The notes below the pieces were generated by a model. It ran no database searches and was not told the origin of the DNA. It saw only the letters and a program-made list of their open reading frames with translations. 64,000 nt of DNA from Neocallimastix lanati (nom. inval.) (Eukaryota > Neocallimastigomycota > Neocallimastigomycetes > Neocallimastigales > Neocallimastigaceae), in NCBI GenBank assembly GCA_016946835.1, contig JACVTC010000001.1:604501-668500 (forward strand), written 5' to 3'. Positions within the stretch are counted from its first letter, which is position 1. Every line of letters starts with the position of its first letter. The position numbers were made by a program, and so were the translations under genes. Positions 12,510-24,500 of the stretch are shown here, in pieces.

Positions 12510-13940
12510 TTAATTGTTTTTTTTTGTATTATTTTTCATTCCAAAATCCTTTTTCTTTAAACCTACCGCGTTACGTATAATATTATTATTATTGTTATTA
12601 GCATCGTTATTATTTTTATTGTTTACAAATATTGAATTATTATTTTTCTTTTCAAAATTTTTATTACCATAATCAAAATTCTTATTTTCATTAGATGTAA
12701 AAATCATATTTTCCTTAACTCCAGGTTTATTAATATTATAATTGAAATTACTAATTTGATTTTCTGTATTTTTTTCATAATTAATTATATTATTTTTATT
12801 GTTACAAATATTATTATTGTTATTATCATTATTGTTATTATTGTAATTTTTATTGTAATTATTATTGTGGTAATTATTATTTCCATTATCAACAAAGTTA
12901 TTGTTTTCATTATTATTTCCATAAGAATTTGTATAACTATTATTTCCATTTCCATCATTATAATTATTATAATTATTATTATTATTTTCACCTCTACAAT
13001 TATTATTATTAATATCATTATTACTAATATTATTTATTCTATAATTAAAATTATTATTATTGCAATAATTATTTTTATTATTATTACCAAGATTATTATA
13101 CCAATTCCTATTTTTAATATTACTATTTTTAGCCCAATAAAAATTTTTATTGTTATCATAATTATTATTAAATTCATACCTTGGAATGTTTAACTTATTA
13201 TTTTGATAATTATTATTATTATTACTCATGTACTTATTTAAATTATTCTGTTTATTTATATTAATATTATTTTGTTTATTATTCCAATTATCAGCATTAC
13301 CAGAATAATTTCCATTATTATTATAATAATAATAATAATTTCTATTTTTACTAAATAATTTATTATAATTATTTTTATTATATGAAAATATTTTTTTCTT
13401 ACTAAAATTTTGCCTATAATTACTTCTTTTATTCTTTTCTATTATTCCTTTTTCTTCCATTATTGATAATTCCTTAAATGAATATTTATAATAAAATGCT
13501 TTGTGGCCTAATTCATAACATCTAAAGCACATTATTATTTTCCTTATTAATACCATTATTATGATTTTTTTTATATAAATATTTTTATAATTTTGTTTAT
13601 AATTATTAAAATCTATATTGAAATTTAATTTCTCTTCAGTTTTAATGGCCTTTTCGGCGATTTTAATTGCTTCTTCAATATTTTCACATTCCTGTTCTAA
13701 CACTTTTAAACATCGATATATTCTTGGTTTAATTGTGTATATATAATCTTCCACTGAAATTAATTTTCTCATTTCTTTATCAATATTTTTATATTTTTTA
13801 ATATAATTAATAAATATAGGTATTGATTCATTTGTTTTAATTCTTCTTTTAATTCCAAAATTTTATCGTTTTGAGTAATTCCCATAATTTTCTTCTGTAA
13901 TAATTTGGGCTGATGAATATGATTTATTTTTACCATTTTC
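12510..13940 (-). pseudogene. Asn-rich retrotransposon gag fragment
   Basis: An open frame of 420 residues (13,772-12,510), extended upstream to about 13,940 by a second frame after one frameshift. The N-terminal part (EDYIYTIKPRIYRCL, EEAIKIAEKAIKTEEKLNF) resembles gypsy Gag. It is followed by a zinc-knuckle-like CFRCYELGHKAFYY in which the fourth ligand is Tyr rather than Cys. The remaining roughly 270 residues are dominated by Asn with Tyr, Lys and Gly, encoded by AAT/AAC runs. No protease or RT follows downstream. At its 5' side it abuts a truncated gypsy LTR (13,945-14,117). I read it as a Gag remnant; a host Asn-rich protein is less likely given the Gag-like N-terminus. Confidence 0.65.
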
Positions 13941-13944
13941 TTCA

Positions 13945-14117
13945 ATTTAAATTAAATTTATTATCCAAAATTATTTAAATAATAATTTATCCTTTATGAA
14001 AAGTTTACATAAATTTATAATTAATTTTCATATATGTAAATCATAAATTTATGTAATTTTATTACATTAATTAATTATTACATAATTAATTATAAAAGAT
14101 TTTATTAAATCTTTACA
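13945..14117 (-). repeat. Truncated 3' LTR of the chromovirus
   Basis: Read on the minus strand it starts TGTAAAGATTTAATAAAATC right after GGGCGAAAA, a purine-rich tract. About 170 bp match the beginnings of the LTRs at 20,290-21,002 (same orientation) and 38,983-39,748 (opposite). The remaining ~550-600 bp are missing, replaced by the Asn-rich gag fragment. Confidence 0.8.
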
Positions 14118-14179
14118 TTTTCGCCCTTAAGTTGAGCTCCTGTGAATTACAGGGTTCACTCTTCTGGAAGTGATGTCAA

Positions 14180-17100
14180 TTACAAATGGTTGTATTTATG
14201 CCTAATGTATTCTTCATTAAAATCCTTATCATCATCATCAACCTCATTTCGTCTATTCCTTTTAGACATACGATAATATTCTTGAATAAGTTGTCTATCA
14301 TTAATTTGATCTTCATTAATCCAAGAATCTTCAACAGAATCATGGCCTTTCCAAGATACGAGGAAACGATTTTTTCCACTAAATGTCCTCATATAAATAA
14401 TTCTTTCAGGAACCTTATCTATGGTATCTTTAGTTAACTTAATATTCTTTCTTTTCCTACTATTTCTATTAGCAAATTCATTTTCATAGTACGGTTTTAG
14501 TAAAGATACATAAAAAACAGGGTGACAACGCATATTACTTGGTAACTTGAGTTCGTAAGCTAATGAACTAACTTTCCTCACTATTTCAAAGGGACCAAGC
14601 ATTTGGTCTGCTAATTTCTTCTTTACATTTTTTGTTGTACTTCCTTTGAGTAACCAGACTTTTTTAACGACTTCAAAATCAGGTGTAGGTAATCTCTTAA
14701 AATCAGCATATTTTTTATAAGTTTCTTTAGCTGACTCTAAATTTTCCTTTAAAAATTTAATATTTTCATTTATATCTTTTACTCTAACATCAGCTCTGTG
14801 AGGCCTATCTAAGGATGGAATTTCTAAACTAAATTTTGGATTATATCCATAGTTTGCAAAAAACGGTGATTGACTGATTGATTGTTGCAAAGTATCATTA
14901 TAGGCGAACTCGGCAAAAGGCAGCAAGTCAACCCAATTATTTTGTCTTTCATTTATGAAACAACGGAGATATTGTTTCAATATTCCTTTCACCCTCTCCG
15001 TTTGACCGTCAGTCTGCGGATGGTTCGAAGTTGAGAATGACAGTTTAATGTGAAATAATTCGCAAAGACGATTCCAAAAATCAGAAGTAAATTGTGTACC
15101 TCTATCCGAAACAATGGAATCAGGAAAGCCATGTAACCTAAAAAATGGTTAATAAAAGAATCGGCAGCAATTGAAGCAGTAGGAAGACAACGTAAAGGAA
15201 TAAAATGAGCCATTTTAGTTTAACGGTCAACAACGGTCATTACCGTAGTCATATCTTTAGATTTAGCTAATTCAACAATAAAATCCATAGAAATATCTGA
15301 CCATAGTCTGTCCGGGGTAGATAAAGAAGATAAAAGACAGTAAGGTTTATGTCTAGGAACTTTAGTTTTGTAGCAAATTTCACAGGACTTAACAAACTTC
15401 TAAACATCATTACGTAACTTAGGCCACCAAAAGTTACGATTAATCAAATCAAATATTTTGCGTACACCGAAATGACATGCGGTAACAGAGTCATGATGTA
15501 TTTCAAGAACTCTAGTGCGAAGAACTTTGAGACAAAAATTAAATTATTAAAAAGTAAGAAACCTTCCTCATTAATTTTACACTTATCAATAAATTTAATA
15601 GGTGGATTAACATTACTATTATTTAAAATAAAGGATTTAATTTTAATAAAAAGATCATCATTATTTAAAAATTTCAAAATATAATTAATTATGGATTCAT
15701 CAGGTGAGTTACAATTAATAACACAACAAGAAACATCTCGAGAACAATTAAATAAATTATCACTTCTTCTAGACAGAATATCTGGTTTACCAGATTTCTT
15801 ACCAGTACGATATACAAAATTAAAATCGAAACGAGAAAGAAATTCATACCAACGAATTTGTCGTTGAAAAAGTAGCTCAGGTTTCCTAGAAAAAGTAAGG
15901 TTTTTATGATCAGTATAAATAGTAAAGGGATGACGAGCACCTTCTAAATAGTGACGCCATTCCTCCATAGCAACTTTAATCGCAAGAAGTTCCTTATCAT
16001 GAATGGGGTAATTCAATTGAGATTTGGTTAGACTGGTGGATATAAAAGCAATTGGATGTAATTGACCATCAAATTCTTGGGAAAGAATAGTACTAACAGT
16101 GAAATTTGAAGCATTAGTTTCCACAATGAAGGGTTTATTACCATCAGGATTTCTTAAAATTGGAGCAGAAGTGAAAAATTCTTTTAATTTATCAAAAGCT
16201 TTTTGTTGATCAGAGCCCCAGACAAATGGAACATTTTTCCTGGTAAGTTTATGTAAAGGTAATGCGATTTTTGCGAAATCCTTAATAAAAATTCTATAAT
16301 AATTGCACAATCCAATAAATGATTGTATTTCCTTTACAGTAGAAGGAACAGGCCAGTCTAGAATAGCTTTAACCTTCTCAGGACCAACTTTCAAGCCGTC
16401 TTTTGATAATATGTAACTAAGGAAAGCGGTTTCAGTAACATCGAATTCACATTTTTCTAATTTAATGTACAAGTTATTTTCTAATAATTTTTAGGCACCT
16501 TTTTAACTTGTTCATGATGTTCCTCTAAACTATTCGAATAAATTAATATATCTCTATGTAAGAAATAACAAAGTCATCTAAGTAATTGCTAAGAACATCA
16601 TTAATAAAATGCTGGAAGGTGGCTGGAGCATTTTTTAAACCAAAAGGCATAACTAAATATTCAAAATGACCATATCGAACAAGAAATGCAGTTTTGTACT
16701 CATCACTTACTTTAATCCTTACTAAATTTTAAGCAGACTTTAAGTCCAACTTGGTAAAATATTTTGTACCTTTAACTCTATCTAATAATTCACTTATTAA
16801 AAGAAGAGGATAAGAATTACGGATGGTAATTTCATTCAACTATCTATAATCAACACATAATCTCAATGAACCATCTTTCTTTTTTAACAAATAATACAGG
16901 TGCTCCAGCAGGTGACTTGGATTTCCTAATGAATCCTTTTTCTAAATTTTCTTTTATACACTTTTTTAGTTCATCTCGTTCTGCTTCAATTAAAGGATAT
17001 ATAGGACTGTAAAATAAATTTGAATTATCCTTTAATTTGATTTCACAATAATATTCACGATGAGGTGGTAATATATTGCAATTTCTTTCATTAAACACTT

Positions 17101-19059
17101 CAATAGAGTCTTTATAAATAGAAGGTACTCCAATAGTTTTTTGATATGTGTCGTTTTCAATACTACTAATATATAAACACTAACAAATATTACACAAATT
17201 TTTTAAAACACTTTTTGTTTTAATATAGTTTGTTACATCATCATCTTTATTTAATTTATTATTACATTTATTAATTACATTATTACATGAATTACTTAAA
17301 TTACAAATAGTATATAATTTATCTATACTGATATTATTACTATCACTAAACTCATAAATTTCATCATCTCTATCAAACATGGAGGAGACATTACTATTAC
17401 TATCATAATTAATAATAAAATTGTTAGTTTCACCTTTGTTTTCGGCTGATTCACAACAAGTTTTCACACGAATACAGCGACCTCTAATTGTAATTTCTTC
17501 AGTACCATCAGAGTCAGATTCATTGTTAAAGGAGTACTTACGTTTGTTATTATAATTTTCGTTCATATTGTTTTTGGGTTCATTAATTTGTTCTCTTGCT
17601 TTAATAGGAACTTTGCTTAGTTTTTTCTTATTCTTTCTATTCCTTTTTCCAACGTTACAATGTCTAACGCAGAATCCAGAGCTAAAAGCAATTTTTCTTG
17701 AGTCATGGTAGTTTATTGGACAATGCTTTTCGATTCAAATTAGTCCTAAAATGATATCGACATCAGGAATACGGAGGGCATATAATTGAAGGATCTCAAA
17801 ATGATTCATGAAACGGAGTATACATTTTTCAGTTATCTTTTTGACTGTAGATAAACCATATCCCAGGCCAGCAACTTTGAAAGTGTTTTCAGCTTTCATG
17901 AGTTTTATATTATTAACTCTTGCAAATTCTGGGTGAATACAATACAATTAATATCAGAACCAGAGTAAATAAGAACTTTCACTTTTACTTCTTTAGAATC
18001 ATTAGTTTTAATATAAAAATCAAGGATATTAGTTTTCCCTTTAAAATTTTTATTCTCGAATTCAATAATTTCCAAAATTCTATGAATGTTTTCATTATCA
18101 TTAATTAATTTAATTCTTCTGACGGAGGAAGAGGGGAAAGAGGTAGTAAAGGAGGAGGCTTCATCATTCGGAATTTTATTGATCATCTTGAAATTCTTTG
18201 GTTTCTTCTTATTAGGGCAATTAAATTGTAAATGTCCGGCCTTCCCACAGATGAAGCATAAGCCCTTTCTTTTTTGTTCTTCCCTAAAAGAATTATGTTG
18301 TTCATTATAATTTTTGCTGTGAGAGGGGAAGTATCTAGTAGCAGTTTGACCTTTTTTAATTCGGTAAAAATCGACATCCATAGGGTCATTTTGGTTGTAA
18401 TTCCTTCTGTCTTGATGAGTAAGGTAATATTCTCTAATATCGTTTCTTTTTGTCAAATTTTCAATTGTTACTACTTCTCTAAATAAATTTTCCAAATTGT
18501 TTGGGTTTGGATTAACAATAGCAAGTTTTTCTCTCACCCTGTAATGGAGCCCTTTTATAAACATGTATATCTTGGCCGATTCAGTAAAGTCAGAATATTG
18601 ACTTATTTTTTGGAACTCGGAGATATACTCTACCACATGTCCATATTTAAACTGGCGTATATTGCATAATTTTCAGTTAGCAACAACAGCTTCTACATCA
18701 AGGTCTCCGAAATTTCTACGTAGTTCAGTAATGAAATCTTCATAATTTCCCAAAACAGGACTATTATTTCTTCTAAGGCATGAAGCCCAATTTAAAGCTT
18801 TTCCCGTTAAATAAGAAATTACAAACATTACTCTTCTCCTATCATCGGGGAATCTATGAGGGTTCACCTCAATTGCCAGTTCCACTCGAGTTAAAAATCC
18901 ATCAAGATCCTTGGTATATCCAGAAAATAATTGTGGATCGTTTATAATTTTCAATTGCGTGGCAGGAGGTATCGGTTGTTGGTGTGGTTGTTGAATTTGA
19001 TGGTTTGCCATTACATCATTAATATTTAGATTTTGAAAAATTAAATTTAATTCCTCCAA
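14180..19059 (-). pseudogene. Ty3/gypsy chromovirus Gag-Pol, degenerate
   Basis: Element order on the minus strand is complete: Gag (19,059-18,040, with CCHC knuckle CFICGKAGHLQFNC near 18,250), protease, RT, RNase H, integrase and a C-terminal chromodomain-like segment (FLVSWKGHDSVEDSWINEDQI near 14,320-14,380). The protease site reads IYSGSD, Tyr in place of the catalytic Asp (near 17,970). RT is broken around 16,850 but keeps YLDD near 16,570. RNase H has ETNAS where Asp is usual (near 16,110). Integrase shows MDFIVEL, SDRGTQF and HPQTDGQTERV, with several stops and a frameshift near 15,140. The open pieces are 18,673-19,059, 17,905-18,636, 17,180-17,566, 15,444-16,472 and 14,180-14,992. 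The chromodomain marks it as a chromovirus that would target modified histones. It is dead. Confidence 0.93.
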
Positions 19060-19325
19060 TTTGAAATATTGAGTATTAAGTAACTATTAGTTTAATTAAC
19101 GTATAAATTTTTTGGATATTCCAAATTTATAATATATAATTTATAATTTATACATCCACTTAATTAAGAATTTATTAGATGTATTTTTCTTATTCACTTG
19201 ATGAATAGTAAAAAAAAAGAAAAAGATATCCGTTTATTAATAACTTATTAAAATTATTATTATTATATTTAACGTTGATAAGTCGTTCAGATTCTATCCA
19301 CTTGAAAAGGTGTCGAACTAGTAAT

Positions 19326-20022
19326 TGTAAAAGAAAACACCAAAATAGATTACAATAACATAAGAATTTATTTTATTAAAATTTTTTATTAAAAATATTT
19401 TTTCTTAATATAATATATTTATTAATAGTTAATATCAATTACATCGAAAAAAAATGAGATAAGTATCTTCTATTTATACTTTTTCTAAATACATTGATAA
19501 TACATTATTTTATTTAAATTACATATATTTTAATATAAAACTATCCTAATGAATTTTATTAAATAATAAATTTATAAACTATAGCTAAATTTAGAAAAAA
19601 ATAATTATTAATTAAACTAAATACTAAATAATTTAAATTAAGTACATTTATTATCTATTTATTATTTTAATATTATAAGTAAAATCTTTATTTATTTTCA
19701 ATTTAAAAACAATGTTAAAAGAGTCATGATTAAATTTTGAAACTTAATTTTCACAAAATAAATTATTAATTTATTTTGTTTTAAACTTTAATCAATTCAT
19801 TTAAATCATTGTAAAACAATAATTTTCTCATATTTAATTTTTTACGAAAATTGTTACATTAAAAATTTGTCTTGTGGCTTAAGGAATATAATTCAAAATT
19901 TTAGTTCATATGATATATTTACTTTATTTATTATTTTATAAATGAAAGAATAATTTACATTTTTGAATTAAACAAGAAAAATTTTTAATTTAAAATGTGA
20001 TTGAGATAATCACATCTTTACA
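19326..20022. repeat. Solo LTR with GTAAT target duplication
   Basis: 697 bp bounded by TGTAAAAG and CATCTTTACA, with GTAAT immediately on both sides (19,321-19,325 and 20,023-20,027). TG...CA ends with inverted TGTAAA/TTTACA, a 5-bp duplication and no coding content make this a solo LTR. Its ends resemble, but its body differs from, the chromovirus LTR at 20,290-21,002, so it belongs to a related family. It sits in the chromovirus 5' leader. Confidence 0.85.
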
Positions 20023-20112
20023 GTAATCAACTAAATATAAAATAATAAAATAACAAGCTAATTTATCTAAGTACTAATTTGATCCTTTTTTCTTTTAGTT
20101 AAGTGGTTATCC

Positions 20113-20240
20113 TAAACTCGACGGTAGTTATATCCACAAAATTAATTATTTTATCTAAATACGGCGGTAGTTATCCACAAATTCTGTTATTTGTTCTAAA
20201 CACGACTGTAGTTATCCAAAAATTCGGTTATTTGTTCTAA
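20113..20240. repeat. Three imperfect 41-43 bp tandem repeats
   Basis: Units starting at 20,113, 20,156 and 20,197 share TAAA..CG.CGGTAGTTAT..CCA followed by TTATTTGTTC. They lie between the chromovirus 5' LTR and gag, i.e. in its leader. Confidence 0.7.
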
Positions 20241-20289
20241 AATTTTATTATTTGTAACTTGTTTCTTTTGTTTAAAAGGTATTAGTTAT

Positions 20290-21002
20290 TGTAAAATGTT
20301 CTAATAGAAAAAGATTACAAATAACAAAATTTTAACACTAAAATTAAAAGAACACGTAATAAAAAATTTACTTTTTAAATAAAATAATCTTTATTAATTA
20401 AGAAAAACAAATCACTTATTGTTATTAACTAATTGATAGTCAATAACTAATACATCAATTTAAATAATGAAAATTCATGTATTTATATTTTTTCATGATT
20501 ATATTATAATATATTATTTCTATTTAATTTACATATATTATTATTTATTTATATACAAAATATTTACTAATAATTTTATTAAATAATAATTAACTAAAAC
20601 TAAACAATAATTCAATAAGTTTTTAACTTATTTACAATAATAATTAAATTCCATAAAAACTCATTTATTATATATTTATTATATAAATATTACTAATACT
20701 AATATTTATATATTTACAATTCAAAACTATTTTTATAAACTATTTAAACTAATTTTAACTATTTAATACTACTCCGAAATTAATTTTAAAATATTTTAAA
20801 CTAACTAAACTAAATTAACTAACTTAAATAAATTATTTAAATTTATTATCCAAAATTATTTAAATAATAATTTATCTTTTATGAAAAGTTTACATAAATT
20901 TATAATAAATTTTCATATATGTAAATCATAAATTTATGTAATTTTATCACATTAATTAATTATTACATAATTAATTAATAAAGATTTTATTAAATCTTTA
21001 TA
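20290..21002 (-). repeat. 5' LTR of the chromovirus
   Basis: Aligns along its length with the solo LTR at 38,983-39,748 (opposite orientation) and, at its right end, with the truncated 3' LTR at 13,945-14,117. The left end is TGTAAAATG. The right end is TCTTTATA where relatives have TCTTTACA, a point change in the terminal dinucleotide. Together with the partial 3' LTR it delimits an element of about 7 kb (13,945-21,002). Confidence 0.8.
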
Positions 21003-21225
21003 TTAACACAAAAATAATATTTAAAACAAATTTTTATATTTATGGTTTATATTATTATTTTTTATTTATTATTAATATGATTTGAACAATATTGACTTAA
21101 AGAGTCAAAAAGCAAAATAATAATACATGATATTTATATTCAAGAAATAATTATTTTAATGAACGATTCGTTATAGGTAAATATACAAATATTATTTACT
21201 TAAATAAATTTAATTAAATAAATTA

Positions 21226-21459
21226 TTTTAAATCCAAAAAGACACACGAAATATTAAAGAGATATATTAGTATGTTTTATTATATGTTTTATTATATTTT
21301 CTATTAAAGAGAAAAATGTTTAAGAAAAGTGAATTGTTAATTATAATAATACAATTATTTATACACTTTAACATTTATATATATAAAACTATTGGTTAAA
21401 TATTTAATTTATAACATAAACCATTAATATACTATTTTAATAGTTTCTTACTTCTGACA
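21226..21459 (-). repeat. 3' LTR of the intact copia element
   Basis: Begins TGTCAGAAGTAAG on the minus strand after the purine tract and ends GGATTTAAAA. The end placed by the target duplication and primer site is therefore AA rather than the usual CA. Confidence 0.9.
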
Positions 21460-21510
21460 TTCCTCCTAAGTATAATATTAATAAATTTTATACTTTTCAA
21501 TATATACTAT

Positions 21511-24500
21511 TTATACTTCTATATCATTTATGTCATTAATGTTTGTTAGTATGGAATTTCTAAAGTTATCCATTTGACCATTACTCAAGTATTTAGTGAA
21601 TCCATCAGCTAGGTTATATTGTGACTTTATGTACTTTAATTTAATTTTATTATTTCTAATCAATTCTCTAATATAGTGAACTCTTATATCCATATGTTTA
21701 GTTTTTGGATTAATTGATTGATTTTTTGCGTTGAAAATCGCAGCTTTATTGTCTATATTAATCTCAATACTTTTCATATTTAAACCAAATTCATTTAGTA
21801 AATTTAGATACCAGATACAGTGTTTGCTACATTCGCTAAGACTGTAGTATTCGGACTCAGCTGTAGAAGTAGAAACACAATGCTGGAGTTTTGAACACCA
21901 ACTAGTCGGAGTATTTCCTATAGTTATTAGAAAACCTGTAGTGGATCTTCTTGTTTCCAAATCACCTGCATAATCGGCGTCAAAGAAAGCTTTTATTCCT
22001 TGCTCTTTCGTAAAATTTAAACCATATTTTATTGTTCCTTTAAGGTATTTGAGTATTTTCAATACATTTTCCCAGTCTTCAAGATTAGGGTCCTTTGATC
22101 TTCTTGCAGCTTTTCCAACAGAGTATATGATATCTGGTCTTGTAGATATAGCTAAGTATAGTAGGTTCCCTATAGCACTTCTATACTTGGTTTTATCGAT
22201 CTTGTTCTTTCTTAGTTCTTCATCTAGTATTGGTTTTGTATTCCTTGATGGCACAGAATTCTTCATTCCGAATTTTTCTAAGATTTCTTCTATATACCTA
22301 AATTGATTTAAAAAGTAACCATTTTTATGTTTAATAAATTTTATTCCAATTATGAAATTAACTTTACCTATGTCTTTTATTTTAAATTTTTCTTTGATTA
22401 AGTTTTTCGTATTTTTAATTTCTTCTCTTTTCCCAGCTAATAATATATCATCTACATATACGGCCAATATGCTTGATATATTATTATACTTGTTTTCCTT
22501 TAAGTAAAGACAAGGCTCACTGATGATTCTTCTGTATCCTATTTTCTTGATATATTTGTCTAGTTCGTCATTCCATTGTTTGCCGCTTTGTTTCAGTCCA
22601 TAAATAGCTTTTCTTAATTTCCAATATTTTTTATTGTAGTCCTCATGTCCCTTTGGTGGTTTCATGTAAATTTCTTCTTTTAATGGTGCGTTGAGATATG
22701 CTGCGTTAATATCTATATGATGTATTTGGAAATTATTTTGAACAGCTAATGCAGTGAAAATTCTAATTGAATCTGATTTTAATGTAGGAGAGAAAGTTTC
22801 ATGGAAATCAATTCCTTCTTGTTGAGTATATCCCTTAGCTACTAATCTTGATTTTCTTTTGATAATTTCACCTGCTGAATTTCTTTTAAATTTGAATATC
22901 CACCTAGAAGCAGTAATATTAGCACCTTCAGGGATTTTCTCGACTGATTCAAATACATGTAATGATTCCATATTTTGTAATTCTTCTTTAATTGACTCCA
23001 ACCATTCAGTTTTATCGAGTAAGTTTTTTATATCATCATAATTAAATGGTTCTCTTAATTTTTCATTGTATTTTTTCTTTTTATTATCTTTCTTATCTAT
23101 ATTAATGTTATCTGTTTTCCTTTTATTATCAATGCTGTTTTTTGTGTTATTTCTTTTGGTTTTTACATTTTTAATTACATTGTTAATATCGATATGATCA
23201 TGAGATGTTGAAATGGGAGTGATGTTTTTATCATTAGTATTGCTGTCGTTAATATTATTGTTGTTGATATTATTATTATTATTATTGATATTATTATTAT
23301 TATTGATATTATTATTGTTATTGTTATTGTTATTGTTATTGTTATTGTTATTGTTATTGTTATTGTTATTATTATTATAATTATTATTGTTGTTGTTATT
23401 GTTGTTATTGTTGTTATTGTTGTTATTATTATAATCATTATTGTTATTGTTGTTGTTATTAATATTATTATCGTTATTATTATTTTTGTTATTATTGTTA
23501 ATTTTATTTTTATTATTATTTATTTTTGGATTTTTATAGTTATTTTTTGTATTTGATTTATGTATATGTGTTGTGTTTGGTAGATCAGTGTTATTATGAT
23601 AATTATTTGAAATGATGTTTGGACTGTAGCTATTGTTATCAAAGTAATTATTATTCCTCCTAATTTCATGATTTGGAATAAAATTTGATATATTTTGATT
23701 GCAGTGAGTGCAGTAGGAGTTGCCTGGGTTTGATTCGAAAAATTCTACGTTTCTTGAAAGAACAATTTTGTTATTTGTAATATCAAGAATTTTGTAACCT
23801 GTGGGATTATTTGAATAGCCAAGGAAGATACCTGGTGAAGCATTGTTATCAAATTTTGATCTGAAATTTTTAGGAATAAAGAAAAAAACTTTGCATCCAA
23901 AAACCCTAATATTAGAGTAGTCTATTTTAGTTTTATTTAAAATTTCATATGATATTTTATTAAAGATTCCTTTGTGAGGAAGGCGGTTTCTAACATAATT
24001 TGCGGTATCAACAGCGTCTTCCCAAAATTGGTGACTTAGTTTGGCGTCATTGAGAAGTGTTTTAGCCGCATTGATTAAGGTTCCGTTGAAACGTTCCGCT
24101 TTTCCGTTTTGTTGGGGGTTATATGGTATAGTTAGTTGATGTTGGATACCATACTGAAAGCAGAATTCTTTAAATTTTATATTGACAAATTCAGTTCCGT
24201 TGTCTGAACGCATATACTTAATCCTAATGTTGTATTTATTTTTAATATAACGGAACCAATTGTAAAATGCAGAATATGTATCGCTTTTACTTTTAAGAAA
24301 GAGTACCCAGCCATATCTGGAGAAGTCATCTAATATAGTAAAGAAATATTTATTACCATAAATAGAATCTGGTAATGGTCTCACTAAGTCCATGTGAATG
24401 AGTTCGAATATGTGTTGTGATTTATGTTCGCTTTTGGGGTAAGGTTTGTTTTTAATTTTCGATTGAATACATAATGGACATTTTAGTGGTACATTAGTGT

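Noticed and set aside
12756-13193. Long Ile-rich plus-strand reading frame
   Set aside because: It is the mirror of the Asn-rich gag on the minus strand (AAT/ATT complementarity); no independent evidence.
23175-23438. Ile/Thr-rich minus-strand frame
   Set aside because: Shadow of the Asn-rich spacer of the copia polyprotein in another frame.
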